Part shown: positions 11,015 through 21,110 of the stretch, in pieces
Numbering within the stretch: position 1 is the stretch's first letter
How the letters are laid out: every line of letters starts with the position of its first letter
From: Armigeres subalbatus
Taxonomy: Eukaryota; Arthropoda; Insecta; Diptera; Culicidae
DNA length: 64,000 bases
NCBI RefSeq assembly: GCF_024139115.2
Contig: NC_085141.1
Span: 243,589,047-243,653,046, forward strand
Direction: 5' to 3'
The notes under the pieces: model-generated
Told to the model about the DNA's origin: nothing
The model's input: the letters and a program-made list of their open reading frames with translations, nothing else
Databases searched by the model: none
Position numbers and translations under genes: made by a program

Positions 11015-11327
11015 TCGATGGATTTTGGCAATGTGTTTATTTTGTTCTTCAATTTCAATTCTTGTCAAACCAAGTAAAATTTTCAGAACCAACCATTCCC
11101 GTTCATACATTCCCGACACGGACATCAGCATGATGTAAGTTACGCGGCTTTTTTCCTACATTATCTCTGGGCATAAAAAGATCCGCGTTTCGCGAGTGTA
11201 TATGGAGAATGGGCACGTAGAGCGAACAGAACGATGACGTCGGTAGCGGTCCCAGCATCGAAGACGGTGATTCCTACATCTGTAGCGCTTCAGCGGCAAA
11301 CTATCGAGTGGCTGTCGTCAGTGTCAG
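11015..11327 (+). repeat. Unit Y, copy 3: TATA plus CGCG palindrome and short conserved ORF
   Basis: On the minus strand this region aligns with 26254-26600 and 48190-48480. Shared landmarks are a CATCATGCTGATGTCCGTGT string, GAACGGGA.TGG, the CGCGTTTCGCG palindrome next to a TATAAAAAG-like box, and a segment coding for the peptide VAVPAS. In this copy the TATA-like box and the ORF are on the plus strand. The unit is interrupted at ~11328 by the 3' end of LINE C. Its identity is unknown; it may be a repeated gene 5' end or the 5' region of an unidentified retroelement. Confidence 0.6.
11171..11190 (+). promoter_or_regulatory. TATA-like box with CGCG palindrome
   Basis: GCATAAAAAG is followed directly by ATCCGCGTTTCGCG, in the same order and spacing as GTATAAAAAGCCCCGCG on the minus strand at ~26437. 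Conservation of both elements between diverged copies suggests a core promoter; a start site would be expected near 11200, ~30 bp ahead of the ATG at 11234. Confidence 0.4.
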
Positions 11328-11389
11328 CAGCTTTTATTTACTTACTTATGGGTCCTGTACACCTCCGGTGGTGCAAAGGGCCGACTTGA
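11234..11389 (+). pseudogene. Conserved N-terminal peptide of unit Y, truncated by LINE C
   Basis: Frame MTSVAVPASKTVIPTSVALQ continues RQTIEWLSSVSAA, then runs into LINE C 3' sequence and stops at 11387-11389. The matching ORF in the third copy (minus strand from 48285) reads MASVAVPASMTLVSASVAFQ then TGA, and the copy near 26360 retains AVPVTTAVSAD. The shared start, length and peptide point to a once-coding sequence. I do not recognise the protein. Confidence 0.35.
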
Positions 11390-11662
11390 AAGATCTCCAT
11401 CCTGAGCGTTGGCTATCGCTTTAACCTGTTGCCAGGTTAAATTTCGGTCGACTTCTTTTATTTTATTATTGAGGCTTCGCCGCCAAGAGCCTCTGGGTCC
11501 GCCTCTGCTGCGATGTCCCGCTGGGTTCCAGTCTAATGCTTGTTTACAGATTTCGTTTTCACCCCTACGTAGAGTGTGGCCGACCCAGCCCCACTTCCGA
11601 TCCCGAATTTCTGTTGCTATCGGCTACTGGTGACAATGACGATGGAGCTCGTTTAGTAGGTT

Positions 11663-12963
11663 TTAGGCTCGTTGTTTGAGATCCAGTTGTGAGGCCAATA
11701 AACACCTGCAGCCGTTGAGTGTTTTCCACTGATACACAACATGTTTCGCTAGCGCATAAGATTTCACGTTAGAGCTGAAAATTCGTATTTTGGTGCGTTC
11801 ACTTATCTGCCTGTTTTTCCAGATATTTCTTAAACTCGCAAAGGCAGCCCTTGCTTTCTTAGTCCGTGCGCCTATGTCGATCTTGGTACCGCCGTCTGAC
11901 GCCATTTGGCTACCAAGATATTGGAAGCTTTCAACGTTCTCCACTGGCTGCCCGGCTACTGTGAAACTGGAAGGGGTCACCGTGTTTACATCCAACGATT
12001 TGGTTTTGTTGACGTTGATGACTAAACCTGCCGAAGAGGAGCGCTCAGCAAGGTCGTTGAGCTTACTCTGCATATCAGAGCGCCGTTGCACGAGGAGTAC
12101 AACGTCATTAGCCAATCCGAAGTCGTTTAGGTGCCCCATGGTTATAGGCTGCCATAACAGCCCGCGGTTACGATGAGGAACAGTAACGGTGATAGAATAC
12201 ATCCTTACCTCACACCAGCTACGACCCGGATAGGATCGGACAAGATCCCATTGTGCAGCACTCTACACGAGAAGGCCTCGTACTGTGCCTCGATGAGGCC
12301 GATGATTTTCTCAGGAACCCCCTTGCGTCTCAGGTCGTCCCACAAATTCTCGTGATTGAGACGGTTTAAAGCTTTTCCGTAGTCAATGAATACCAAATAA
12401 AGGGACTCTTGGAATTCATTGACCTGCTCCAGAATGATACGAGCGTGACAATATGCTCCACACAGGATCTTTCGGCACGGAATCCGGCCTGCTGCCGCCG
12501 GAGAGTCGCATCGATCTTCTCCTGAATTTGGGCTAGGATAATTTTGCATAGAACTTTGAGAACGGTGCACAGTAACATAATGCCTCGCCAGTTATCGCAT
12601 ACAGTCAGGTCACCATTTTTGGGCACCTTCACTAAGATACCTTGCATCCCAGATATTACGAAATAAACGATGCAGTAGTTGAGTGGATGTTATTGGCTCA
12701 GCTTTGAGCATCTCGGCTGTTATGCGATCGACTTCTGGGGCTTTATTCGATTTCATGCTTTGGATGGCTGTTTGAATCTCTAGCAGTGGTGGAGCTTCGG
12801 TATTGATGCGTGTTATACGTCGGATCCTAGACAGATCATGCCGAGGAGGTGATGGCCTGGCTGGCACTTGAAAAAGTTGTTCGAAGTTCCAGCGTTTCAG
12901 CTGGTAAGTTGGGTCGATTAATAACTGATCATTCGCGTCTTTCACAGGCATCGTTGCATTCAT
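11663..12963 (-). pseudogene. LINE C reverse transcriptase (frameshifted)
   Basis: RT read in three overlapping frames: 12963-12610 (SMKSNKAPEVDRITAEMLKA), 12647-12366 (CDNWRGIMLLCTVLKVLCKII, QQAGFRAERSCVEHIVTL), 12570-12205 (NEFQESLYLVFIDYGKALNR and VLHNGILSDPIRVVAGVR) and 12202-11663 (HLNDFGLANDVVLLVQRRSD, VINVNKTKSLDV, VENVESFQYLGSQMASDGG). Motif C reads LANDV instead of the usual FADDI, so the catalytic Asp pair is lost. A C-terminal block at 11660-11340 adds WGWVGHTLRRGENEICKQAL and SRGGPRGSWRRSLN. The copy is inactive. Confidence 0.85.
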
Positions 12964-13180
12964 CTTCGCCCCGCTTTAGCGTCGTGACATATCGTAGAGG
13001 AGGCAAATGTCTCCGGTTGCTGCGGCTCTCTCTCCTTCGTCGGCCAGAGAGTCTGCCCACGCTCGCTTGTCCCTTCGACATGAACGTTGTACTTGCTTCC
13101 CGAGTATCTTTGACGGGCTAAGAATTTGGCTTCTCCGGTTTTTGATCGCTTTATCGCGGCTTTGCCTTCTCTTCGCTCCT

Positions 13181-13799
13181 CTATCTTCCTCCAGGTCTCA
13201 TCGGTGATCCATTGTTTTCTCTGGGTGCGCAGTTCGTCCAGATTGTTCTCGCTTCCGGTATATCTGCAGCACGCGTCTCCAGTTCTTCAACGAAGGACCG
13301 TTTCACCGTGGCATCTTCCAGTCGGCGTGTGTTGAATCGTCGTCCAACTCTTTCCTCCTGCCGACGAATCCGCGCAATGCGCAGGCGTATTTCGCCGATT
13401 TGGAGGTGATGATCAGACGCGATATCGGCACTACGTTTATTCCGTACATCAAGAAGGCTCCGTTTCCATTTTCGGCTGATGCAGATGTGGTCGATTTGAT
13501 TTTCTGTAAAGCCGTCACGGGAGACCCACGTGACTTTGTGAACCGGTCGATGAGAGAAGAGCGAACTCCCGATCACCAAGTCATTTTCACCACCTCCGCG
13601 ACCATGGCGTCCCATAATGCACTCATGGTTCGAGTTGTCGGATCCTATCTTCGCATTTAAGTCGCCCAAACTCTATCTACGACGGTATTGTCGCCCAAAT
13701 TCTATCTACGACGGCATTGAGTTGACTGTAGAAGTTCTCTTTGTCTTGCTGACCGTCAGCATCGGTTGGTGCATAACATTGTCATGGGCTGTAAAATGC
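13181..13799 (-). pseudogene. LINE C endonuclease domain (partial)
   Basis: AP endonuclease segment lacking its N-terminal third. Visible: TDADGQQDKENFYSQLNAV, MGDLNAKIGSDNSNHE (catalytic GDLNA), ENQIDHICISRKW, and SADIASDHHLQIGEIRLRI (terminal SDH). A stretch near 13670-13705 repeats TCGCCCAAA.TCTATCTACGACGG twice, a ~32-bp local duplication that breaks the frame. Downstream comes a basic Arg-rich linker (RRFNTRRLEDATVKRSFVEEL). Confidence 0.85.
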
Positions 13800-15337
13800 C
13801 CAAGTAACACTGAAAACATCTATTTTTTAGAAACTCAAAAAACTTGTTGTATTTAAGTTATAATAGTGAAAAGCAATACCTTCTTTGTTATAGAAAAGGT
13901 TTATAAGTGTTTTGTATAAACATTTCTGAGCGAAAATATTCTGTGTTGTATTTCTGTCAACAAGAAATATATATGACTTCATTATAACATGCACCATAAC
14001 TAACAGTGTGAGTGTTTTATTGATGTTATATAAATGCGGCAGCACACATGATATGCATTCATTGACGGAAATATAACAAGTTATTAATCGCATTAATTTT
14101 TGCAGAAAATAGAAAACTACTAAAAAATATTTATATGGGAGTAAGAAATTTACATGTTAGCAAAAATAACTAGCGGTTTCAGTCTGGTCAATAGAATTTA
14201 GTACGTCGAGTTCAGAAGGGTCTTTTTGAAATTCTCGCTTAACTTTTCAAAAGGACCTAAGTAACATTTTTTCATGAATTAATTTGAGTACTGCAATCAA
14301 AAGCTTACATGTTTTTCTGTTGATTGCGCTATTCAAATTAAATCATGAAAAAAATGTTACTTAGGTCCTTTTGAAAAGTTAAGCGAGAATTAATATATTC
14401 AAGTATGTGCCCTAATTAGTAAGTATTGAATCTTTTAAAAATGTTTTTGAAATCTTTTATGCTCGATATATGAAAAATGGCACAAACTATAATGCACCAA
14501 TGACAAAGTGATTATACTTCTGAACTCGGCGTACATAATTCTGTTTAATAAATAGAAATTGCTTGAGCAGTTCTTCGCCGGCGAATGCCAGGCATATTCC
14601 ATACCTGCGATTGCCCATCGCTTGATTTCCCATCCTCAGTTGTTCGTGGCCAACAAGGAACTGATTGCAAAACTCGTCAATTTTTATGAAGTTTGTTCTT
14701 TCTACGTTCTGACGCAACTAAAACGGTTATAACTATGTTGAAATAACTTACTCATAACAAATATGTTATAAAGCTGCATCCGGGCTTAGTTTTGAACTTA
14801 GTTACAACATCGTTGTATAACAAGGCAATGATTCGAGTTTGAAGTAAAAAATACAGTGTCGGTTAAAAAAAAGTGACACTTTACAAATAAACATTTCTGT
14901 TTTGAATTAAATTCAGTAAAAAAAATCCTTTATCCTTTTTCATACAATAGGATCATTTCAAAAACGAACTTTTGATAGTATTTTTTTACTACAGTGGACT
15001 CTCCTTGAGTCGATGTTCTATGACACGATATCGACTCATGGAAGCAAATTTTGCCATATTAATAAATATGTTCTGGTTTACTGTGATGGTCCCTTTAAAC
15101 AGCTTCAAGAAATTTCTATTCCACATCTCGATGTTTCCATGAGTCAATCTGTAGAAGGAACAGAGATTTGCATCACGATACAAATGATGATGATTTGATG
15201 ATTTTTCGTGCTTCTATTATTACGTTATTATCTTATAATTACATATTTCCATTATTTGATTTTGTAAATTGACCTGACCGTTTCTTTTATTCAGAAATGA
15301 TTAACGAAAACACGAATAGCTTGAAATATTTATTTTT
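13800..15337. other. AT-rich block with repeated GTTATAA motifs
   Basis: AT-rich DNA with many GTTATAA/TTATAAC strings, matched by similar DNA at 17870-18215. The left edge reads CCCAAGTAACAC at 13799-13810; the reverse complement of the right edge near 18213 reads CCCAAGCAACACAAC. The two blocks may be halves of one element split by later insertions. At 14993-15160 a CAGTGGACTCTCCTTGAGTC string and a second TCGATGTTTCCATGAGTC look like worn termini of a pogo/Tigger-type element. No gene is recognised. Confidence 0.35.
14230..14392. mobile_element. Hairpin MITE, 163 bp
   Basis: Almost the whole element is one inverted repeat: it begins AATTCTCGCTTAACTTTTCA and ends with the exact complement TGAAAAGTTAAGCGAGAATT. 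The arms continue through AAGGACCTAAGTAACATTTT to a small centre near 14311. No coding capacity. Target duplication not evident. Confidence 0.8.
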
Positions 15338-15377
15338 GATATGGAAATGCTAATTTCATCTTCCAAACTTAGACGTA

Positions 15378-15718
15378 CATGTTCATGATAGAATTAGAGG
15401 CGAAAGTATAGAATTGATAGTTCCGTTAGGATACGGCAGGCATGAAGAATGTTTTTATAGAAGTCGAATTGAAAGCGAGCGGAGGGCAATATTTGTGATG
15501 GCACATATCACACGACCTTCCTTCTGCCAAGCTCCCGTATGAAGGGGAGGGAAGAATATCAGTGTGGAAGCTGATATATCTCCACTGATATGTGCCATCA
15601 CAAATATTGCCCTCCGCTCGCTTTCAAATCGACTTCTATAAAAACATTCTTCATGCCTGCCGTATCCTAACGGAACTATCAATTCTATACTTTCGCCTCT
15701 AATTCTATCATGAACATG
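15378..15718. mobile_element. Long hairpin element P, 341 bp, TA-flanked
   Basis: Arms 15378-15510 and 15586-15718 are 133 bp each and differ at one position that I can see; the loop is 75 bp. The element starts CATGTTCATGATAG and ends CTATCATGAACATG and is flanked by TA (15376-15377 and 15719-15720). There is no coding capacity. The near-perfect arms suggest a recent origin or gene conversion between arms. Confidence 0.8.
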
Positions 15719-16604
15719 TAGGGTAAATGATGTATCTTGGACAAGCGCAGGACATTCATTAGAAAATATATCGAGATTGAATAGTATAAAATAATTGAAA
15801 ACCACTAGGTTCATCCAAATACATAACCTATAATTAGTCTTGTGTCTCCATTGCCCAATTTTTGAGTAAATTACGTTTACTAGGTGTAAACTGTGATATA
15901 CTGCGAAGTGAAATATTTTCTCTTTGGACATCAAATATATAATTTTGACATGGAAAATGCATATATTTTGGACAGAGTCATTTTCTCCTAATTTAAAAAT
16001 GGCCACCCACAGGTATCAATGGTATGACTTACCTACACGTATCTACATTCATTTAAATGCATTTATTTGCTTAACTGACATAGATTAAACCAGAAAATAA
16101 CATTGTTTCGCAATCTTATCGATATCATTGAAAACAGCCTGAAAGTTGGCAATTAATGGTTCATCCATATACTGTACATGGGGTGACCAATAAATGTCTG
16201 ATGCATAAAAACATAACTTCATTTTGGTCACTCCTTTTTCATCCATCTCAAGTTCATGTTAAGCGATTGGATTATGTTAGTATCTCAATTACAATCAAAC
16301 TTTGGCCGCAGGACCTCAAGATTGCCGTTTGAACCAATTTAAACGTGTTTCAGGTGCATGTTACGAAGAGTCCTATAATGCATGTTCTCCTGCATACTGG
16401 CATCCAGCAGGCACTTTGGTAGAAAGCTTTACATTTTAGATAATTTTAAAGATAAATATTAGTTGATTTGTGAATTCTCATCAGGAGCCGCTAGAGTTGA
16501 GGTAAAAGTATGCAATGATCATACTTTCGATAAAAATTTTCCTACACATTATCTAAAATTGATCGAAGAAGCTCAGGCTTGTCCAAAATATATCATTTAC
16601 CCTA
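15719..16604 (-). mobile_element. Element E copy 2 (inverted relative to copy 1)
   Basis: Starts TAGGGTAAATGATGTATC and ends ATATATCATTTACCCTA. The interior matches 2541-3441 in reverse orientation almost base for base, so the two copies form a ~0.88-kb inverted pair 12.3 kb apart. The minus-strand peptide MAIFKLGENDSVQNICIFHV is open here too (start at 16006) and runs on past the element end into hairpin P. TA-flanked. Confidence 0.78.
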
Positions 16605-16643
16605 CGTCTAAGTTTGGAAGATGATATTAGCATTTCCATATCA

Positions 16644-18215
16644 TTGAAAATCGTTTAACTTCACGTAGAAGGAACACACACAAAATCATTAATTTAGTAT
16701 TTATTTTTGTTTTACCAGAAAAGTAGTTATGTATGTAAGGGGTAGTTCAAAAGTGAGGTCTACTCCCAAGCAGCACAAATTGTTTCACTACTAAACATTT
16801 CACTATGTTGCAACAATCTTTGCGTATGCGCCATCAAATATAACTCTCTTGCGATCTAAAAAGCGCAAGAGGTGGAGCCTACGGAAACATCCTTCTATTG
16901 CAGTGAAATTGCAATAATGTTGCAAAATACTACCACTGAAAAAAATAAAATATAAATATAAAACTGGATTCGATTTATGGATCTTGTGATTGATAGTCCT
17001 TCACTCTACCACAGCACCATTCAACACTTCGAAGGGACTGCATGTTGACTCATCATAAAAACCATACGATTATGAAGTTTTGTACTCGGGTTTCCTGTTA
17101 CTTGATTGCATCATCACAGGAAAAAAATGTTAGTTGTTCTAACGTTGAACGATGTTAAATTAAACATAAAGACACACTCAAGTTATCTGCAACTCAATTT
17201 AAACAAACAATTACATTTTAAAAGACGCATTGAAGGATGTTTAGGCCAAATTTGAGCATAGTCAGTCATAAAAAAAACCCTGCCAATAATAGAACAAAAC
17301 CTGCCAAAGCCGTCATTCCCCCTATATACTCATAATAGAATTTACAAAGGAACTATATTAGTGTTTATGTGCTATTTGATTTCATTTGACCCTCTACTAT
17401 GAGAGTATATGGAAAAGGAACATCGACAAGTGGAACTCAAAATCAATGGAAGCTTGTATTTTTTTTGAGGAGAAGTTAAACTTTTTTCGATCAGTAACAA
17501 AGATTTTGATTGGCACTGTGATGTCCCCTAAAAAGACTCCATTGCCATGTTTTCAGATATTCTATCGAATATAAGTCAATAACTAAAAATGGTTGAATGC
17601 TTTCTTCAATATTATAGATGGCGCATAAATTTACAGCAAGTATAATCGAAAGCTACACGATAAATCTTAAACGGCAAGGAAAAAATACATTTTCCTACTG
17701 AGTACGAACTCATTTTTCAGTCCATAATTAAACTAAATTTGTTGAAAATCAACTTTATGCCCATTATGGATGGTAATTAAAGTATCGAATTATAAATATA
17801 TAAATGAAAAAAAAGAGTCATTTTTCTCTTGACATAATTATTACGTGGCTAAAAAATTACTTTATATGAAACTTTTGTATAACTCAATAATAACTTATTA
17901 GTATTAATAATATAAATTATAACTAATATATAACATAAATGTATGCTCTAAAAGAGCATTCCATAACGTTTACATAACATCGCTTGTTATAGTATGTTAT
18001 ATAATGTTCATATAAGACATATAAATATGTATATATTAGTTACACAGATGGAATAAAAAACATAGTTTATGACAAGAACGATGTTTTATAAGACGCCATT
18101 TTTTGCGCTTTTTTGGGCTTATAAGCGTTATAAAAATGGTAATGTATTCATGAAGAAATACACGATACTATGTATTATATATGTGCATTATAGACTGTTA
18201 TAAAACAAGTTGTGT
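16644..18215. other. AT-rich spacer; MITE fragments, no gene
   Basis: 16774-16790 carries a CCCAAGCAGCACAAATTG terminus like the 107-bp MITE at 23402 but without a matching end. 17232-17324 is the right half of MITE G. From 17870 the sequence is dense in GTTATAA and ends near 18213 with TGTTGCTTGGG. No gene recognised. Confidence 0.4.
17232..17324. mobile_element. MITE G, half copy
   Basis: Contains GGCCAAATTTGAGCATAGTC and ends ACCTGCCAAAGCCGTCATTC followed by CCCCTA, matching the right half of the full MITE G at 23632-23821. The left arm is absent. Confidence 0.7.
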
Positions 18216-18622
18216 TGCTTGGGTGATGGGTTGACATCAAGTAAGGAGCGCCCAACAGAGCTCTGGTCTCACGCTTCCACGGGTCGTCCGATGACAAAAG
18301 ACTGCCAGCTAAGGGTTGTGTACTTAACTGGTAGTGCAGCCTGGGCACTGTTGTCATTCTGACATCAGCTAGAGTGAGAAGGTACGCCTCGAGCATCTGT
18401 TCACCAGGAGGTGCGGCTCGAACAGCTTCTGCCTGGTACCCAGCGAAATGCTGTATCGCGTCAGCTATACCTAAGGTGGCAGCCCCATCATCGCGATGTA
18501 GGTAACGCGACCCCGGTAAGGTAGCTAACTGAAGCCTCTCAAATACCACGAAAAATGGAGATAGAAGAAAAAGAGAACGTTATTTTTGGCAACCGACCCG
18601 GCAACGAAATAAGGACTATGAT

Positions 18623-19225
18623 TGGAAACTCGGTACCTGGAATGTCAGGACCCTAAATGAACCTGGACGAGTGAGCCTTCTGGCTCGCGAACTGCAGAAG
18701 GTTGGAGTGAACGTGGCCGCTATTCAAGAAGTCCGATGGCCCAGATCCGGAGAACGTGAATTCCGAGCCGTGGACCCCACGACCAACACTGCATTCAAGA
18801 ATAACATCTATCAAAGCGGCGCCGGAAAAGCAGAGCATGGAGCTGGTTTCGTAGTGATGGGCAAGCAGATGAAGCGAGTTATGCGGTGGAAACCCATTAG
18901 CGAACGAATCTGTGTGTTGAGGATACGGGGCAAATTCCTCAATTACAGCCTAATCAACGTTTACGCACCGACAAACGATGAATCCGACGACGTGAAGGAC
19001 ACGTTTTATGAATGTCTTGATAAAGCCTATGGAGAGTGCCCAAAGCATGACGTGAAAATTGTTATCGGAGACGCTAACGCTCAGGTCGGTAGGGAGAGCC
19101 TTCACTCCGCTACCAATGATAACGGCCTACGGCTAGTGAACTTTGCTGCTGCCAGAGGGATGGCCATAAGTAGCACCTACTTTGCACGAAAGAACACTAA
19201 AATGGTGAAACTTGCAACCAGATAG
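18623..19225 (+). pseudogene. LINE B copy 1 endonuclease, N-terminal part
   Basis: AP endonuclease domain: WKLGTWNVRTLNEPGRVSLL, NVAAIQEVRWP (catalytic Glu), GAGFVVMGKQMKRVM, LNYSLINVYAPTNDESDDVK, VKIVIGDANAQVGRESLHSA. The frame fails after RKNTKMVKLATR, where about 20 bp are missing compared with family A; the native reading resumes as CNQIDHVLVDGRHFW near 19215. No in-frame ATG precedes WKLGTW. Confidence 0.88.
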
Positions 19226-19659
19226 ACCATGTTCTGGTGGATGGGCGCCATTTCTGGGATGTTATCGATGTGCGGACATTCAGAGGTCTGAACATTGACT
19301 CTGATCACTACCTCCTTGCCAGTAAAATTCGATCACGGTTGTCAACTGTATCGAACGAAAGATCACAGCAAACGATGCGTTACAATATCCAGCGATTGTC
19401 GGTGGAAGGAGTATCGGCTGAGTACCGCCAGAAGCTCGACGAACGGATAAGTGCAATCAACGTTAGCGACAACATCAACGATCTATGGAAGTCGATCCAT
19501 GGAGCGGTGAGCACAACAGCACGAGAAGTGGTAGGCACTGCACAGAGGCGACCCAGGACGTGTTGGTTGGATGTGGAATGTCAGAGAGTGACAGACGAGA
19601 AGAACGTTGCCAGAAGCCGGATAATGGTGTCGGGTACCCGAACGAATAGACATCGGTAA
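19210..19659 (+). pseudogene. LINE B copy 1 endonuclease end and linker
   Basis: Completes the endonuclease with NQIDHVLVDGRHFWDVIDVR and NIDSDHYLLASKIRSRLSTV (terminal SDH), then the basic linker: MRYNIQRLSVEGVSAEYRQK and TCWLDVECQRVTDEKNVARS. A stop at ~19657 and further frame changes follow. The next coding island, 19747-19956, reads KDMRWFYESVNGVQRKTAPS and belongs to the pre-RT region. Confidence 0.85.
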
Positions 19660-19952
19660 AACGAAGCAAGAGCAGCCTAAAAACGAACCCACCGCAGGAA
19701 GAAAAAAGAGTACGAAGAACAAGTTATTAGTGAGGCGCAGGAAAAAATGAAGCAGAAAGATATGCGGTGGTTTTATGAGTCTGTCAATGGCGTGCAGAGA
19801 AAGACAGCGCCATCTCCCGTCATGTGGAACGACCAACAAGGGCATTTGCTGACAGAACACTTCGAGACTTTGTTGAATAGAGGAAGTGACGGTGCATCGG
19901 TGAACAGAATAAATATTGGCGATGATGGACAAGCTGTGGTCACCTACACTAG

Positions 19953-20881
19953 ATGAGGTACGATTCAGTGAAACGGAATGAATTATGGCAAATTATGCGT
20001 AAACATGGTTTTCCGGCGAAACTGATACGGCTGATTCGTATAACGTTGGACGGATCGAAATCAAGTGTAAGGGTCGCGGATGAAATATCGACGTCATTTG
20101 TTACCTTAGATGGATCTACTGTCCAATATAGCGCTCGAGGGAGCGATTAGGAGAGCTGGTGTGCAAAGAAGCGGTACCATTATCACAAAATCGCATATGC
20201 TCCTGGGATTTGCGGACGATATCGATATTATCGGGATTGATAGCCGTGCCGTGGAAGGCTTTTGTGCTTTTTAAAAGGGAGGCAGCGAGGATTGGACTCA
20301 CGATGAATACCAGCAAAACGAAGCACATGGTCGCTGGCAATCAACGTGGGTTCATTAGTGGTGGTGGTAGCGTTACCCGCGAGGTGAAAAGGCGTATTGC
20401 AGCTGCAAATAGGACTTATTACGGACTTCGTAACCAGCTTAAGTCCCGTAGTCTGCAAACGAAAACAAAATTCGCGCTGTATACTTTTCTGATTCTTCCG
20501 GTGGCTTTATACGGCCATGAGACATGGGCGTTAGAGGATGCTGATCGGAGAGCTTTCAGAGTGTTTGAGCGTAAGGTGCTGCGGACAATAATCGGCGGTA
20601 AACAGGAGAACGGTATCTGGCGGCGTCGCATGAATCACGAATTGTACCAGCTGTATAAAGGGCTGGATATTATTAAGCTTATACAACACGGCAGACTATG
20701 GTGGGCTGGTCACGTTGTTCGTATGCCGGAAGAACGTCAAGCGAAGATAATATTTAGTAGAGAACCCGGAAGAGACCGCAGGCTTCGAGGAACATTGAGC
20801 GCCCCATGTTCAGGGCGACTGGAAGCGATAGGCCCAGGATCGAGTCCAGTGGAGAAGGATACTCCATTCAGCGTAGGTTAA
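19953..20881 (+). pseudogene. LINE B copy 1 reverse transcriptase remnant
   Basis: The sequence jumps from the pre-RT region straight into motif A remainder (YDSVKRNELWQIMRKHGFPA, KLIRLIRITLDGSKSSVRVA), deleting the RT fingers. Motif B is also lost: a deletion near 20117 joins TLDGS to NIALEGAIRR. Motif C survives as FADDIDII near 20210 in a different frame. The 20159-20881 frame holds GLTMNTSKTKHMVAGNQRG, LILPVALYGHETWALEDADR, WRRRMNHELYQLYKG and LWWAGHVVRMPEE. Clearly inactive. Confidence 0.85.
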
Positions 20882-20944
20882 TCAAAGAACTGTAGTCCAT
20901 CAAGTACCGAGTAAGTGAGACGTTTCACTTCTCACTCATCATTT

Positions 20945-21110
20945 CTCTCTTCCCATTGTAAAAAATTGGCCAAATGTCCTATTCCGCTAAACATCAATTG
21001 ACTTTCGGCCTAATGGTCTGTTCGGCCAAATAATTTTCGGCCTTGTGGCCTTCGGCCAAATGTCATTCGGTCGAACGGTATACGGCCAAAAGGTCCTTCC
21101 CCATTTTGAT
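20945..21110. repeat. Degenerate GGCCAAATG/TTCGGCC cluster
   Basis: Repeats of (TT)GGCCAAATG and TTCGGCC occur about every 12-20 bp (TTGGCCAAATGTCC, TTCGGCCTAATGG, TTCGGCCAAATAA, TTCGGCCAAATGTC, ACGGCCAAAAGG). The same style of cluster lies at 33955-34050. It resembles the subrepeats of the foldback-like element at 34.3 kb but with a different core. Confidence 0.55.

Larger units (their letters stand above)
11328..13799 (-). mobile_element. LINE family C (minus strand), 5' truncated and broken
   Basis: Non-LTR retrotransposon read from 13799 down to 11328. Order: AP endonuclease (13799-13181), linker, RT (12963-11700) and C-terminal domain (11660-11340) ending FAPPEVYRTHK and a TAAGTAAATAAAA 3' tail. 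It starts abruptly inside the endonuclease (CYAPTDADGQQDKENFYSQL), so the 5' part is missing. Frames shift several times. It inserted into, or recombined with, the Y unit at 11327. The motif style suggests an RTE-like lineage, but this is not settled. Confidence 0.85.
15338..16643. repeat. Host palindrome split at its central TA by two insertions
   Basis: 15338-15377 (TGATATGGAAATGC... to ...TTAGACGTA) is the reverse complement of 16603-16643 with about one mismatch. Joined, they would form an ~80-bp palindrome centred on GACGTACGTC. Between them lie a 341-bp hairpin element and the 886-bp element E copy 2, with TA at all three junctions. Confidence 0.75.
18216..20910 (+). mobile_element. LINE family B, copy 1, internally deleted
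   Basis: A LINE related to family A but distinct. A ~340-bp 5' UTR (its minus strand is open by chance) precedes the AP endonuclease at 18623, then linker and a truncated RT with C-terminal domain ending near 20880. The probable 3' end is GTCCATCAAGTACCGAGTAAG, since LINE B copy 2 has GCCCATCATGTATCAAGTAAG at the same place. Boundaries are estimates; no target duplication was found. Missing parts: part of the endonuclease near 19205, the N-terminal half of the RT near 19955 and RT motif B near 20117. Confidence 0.85.

Noticed and set aside
13799..18215. LINE C continuing on the far side of the AT-rich block
   Set aside because: The sequence beyond 18215 is LINE B 5' UTR, not the missing LINE C endonuclease start, so a simple insertion into LINE C is not supported.
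18175..18549. Minus-strand 124-codon frame (MVFERLQLATLPGSRYLHRD...)
   Set aside because: It lies antisense in the 5' UTR of LINE B and has no support as a gene.
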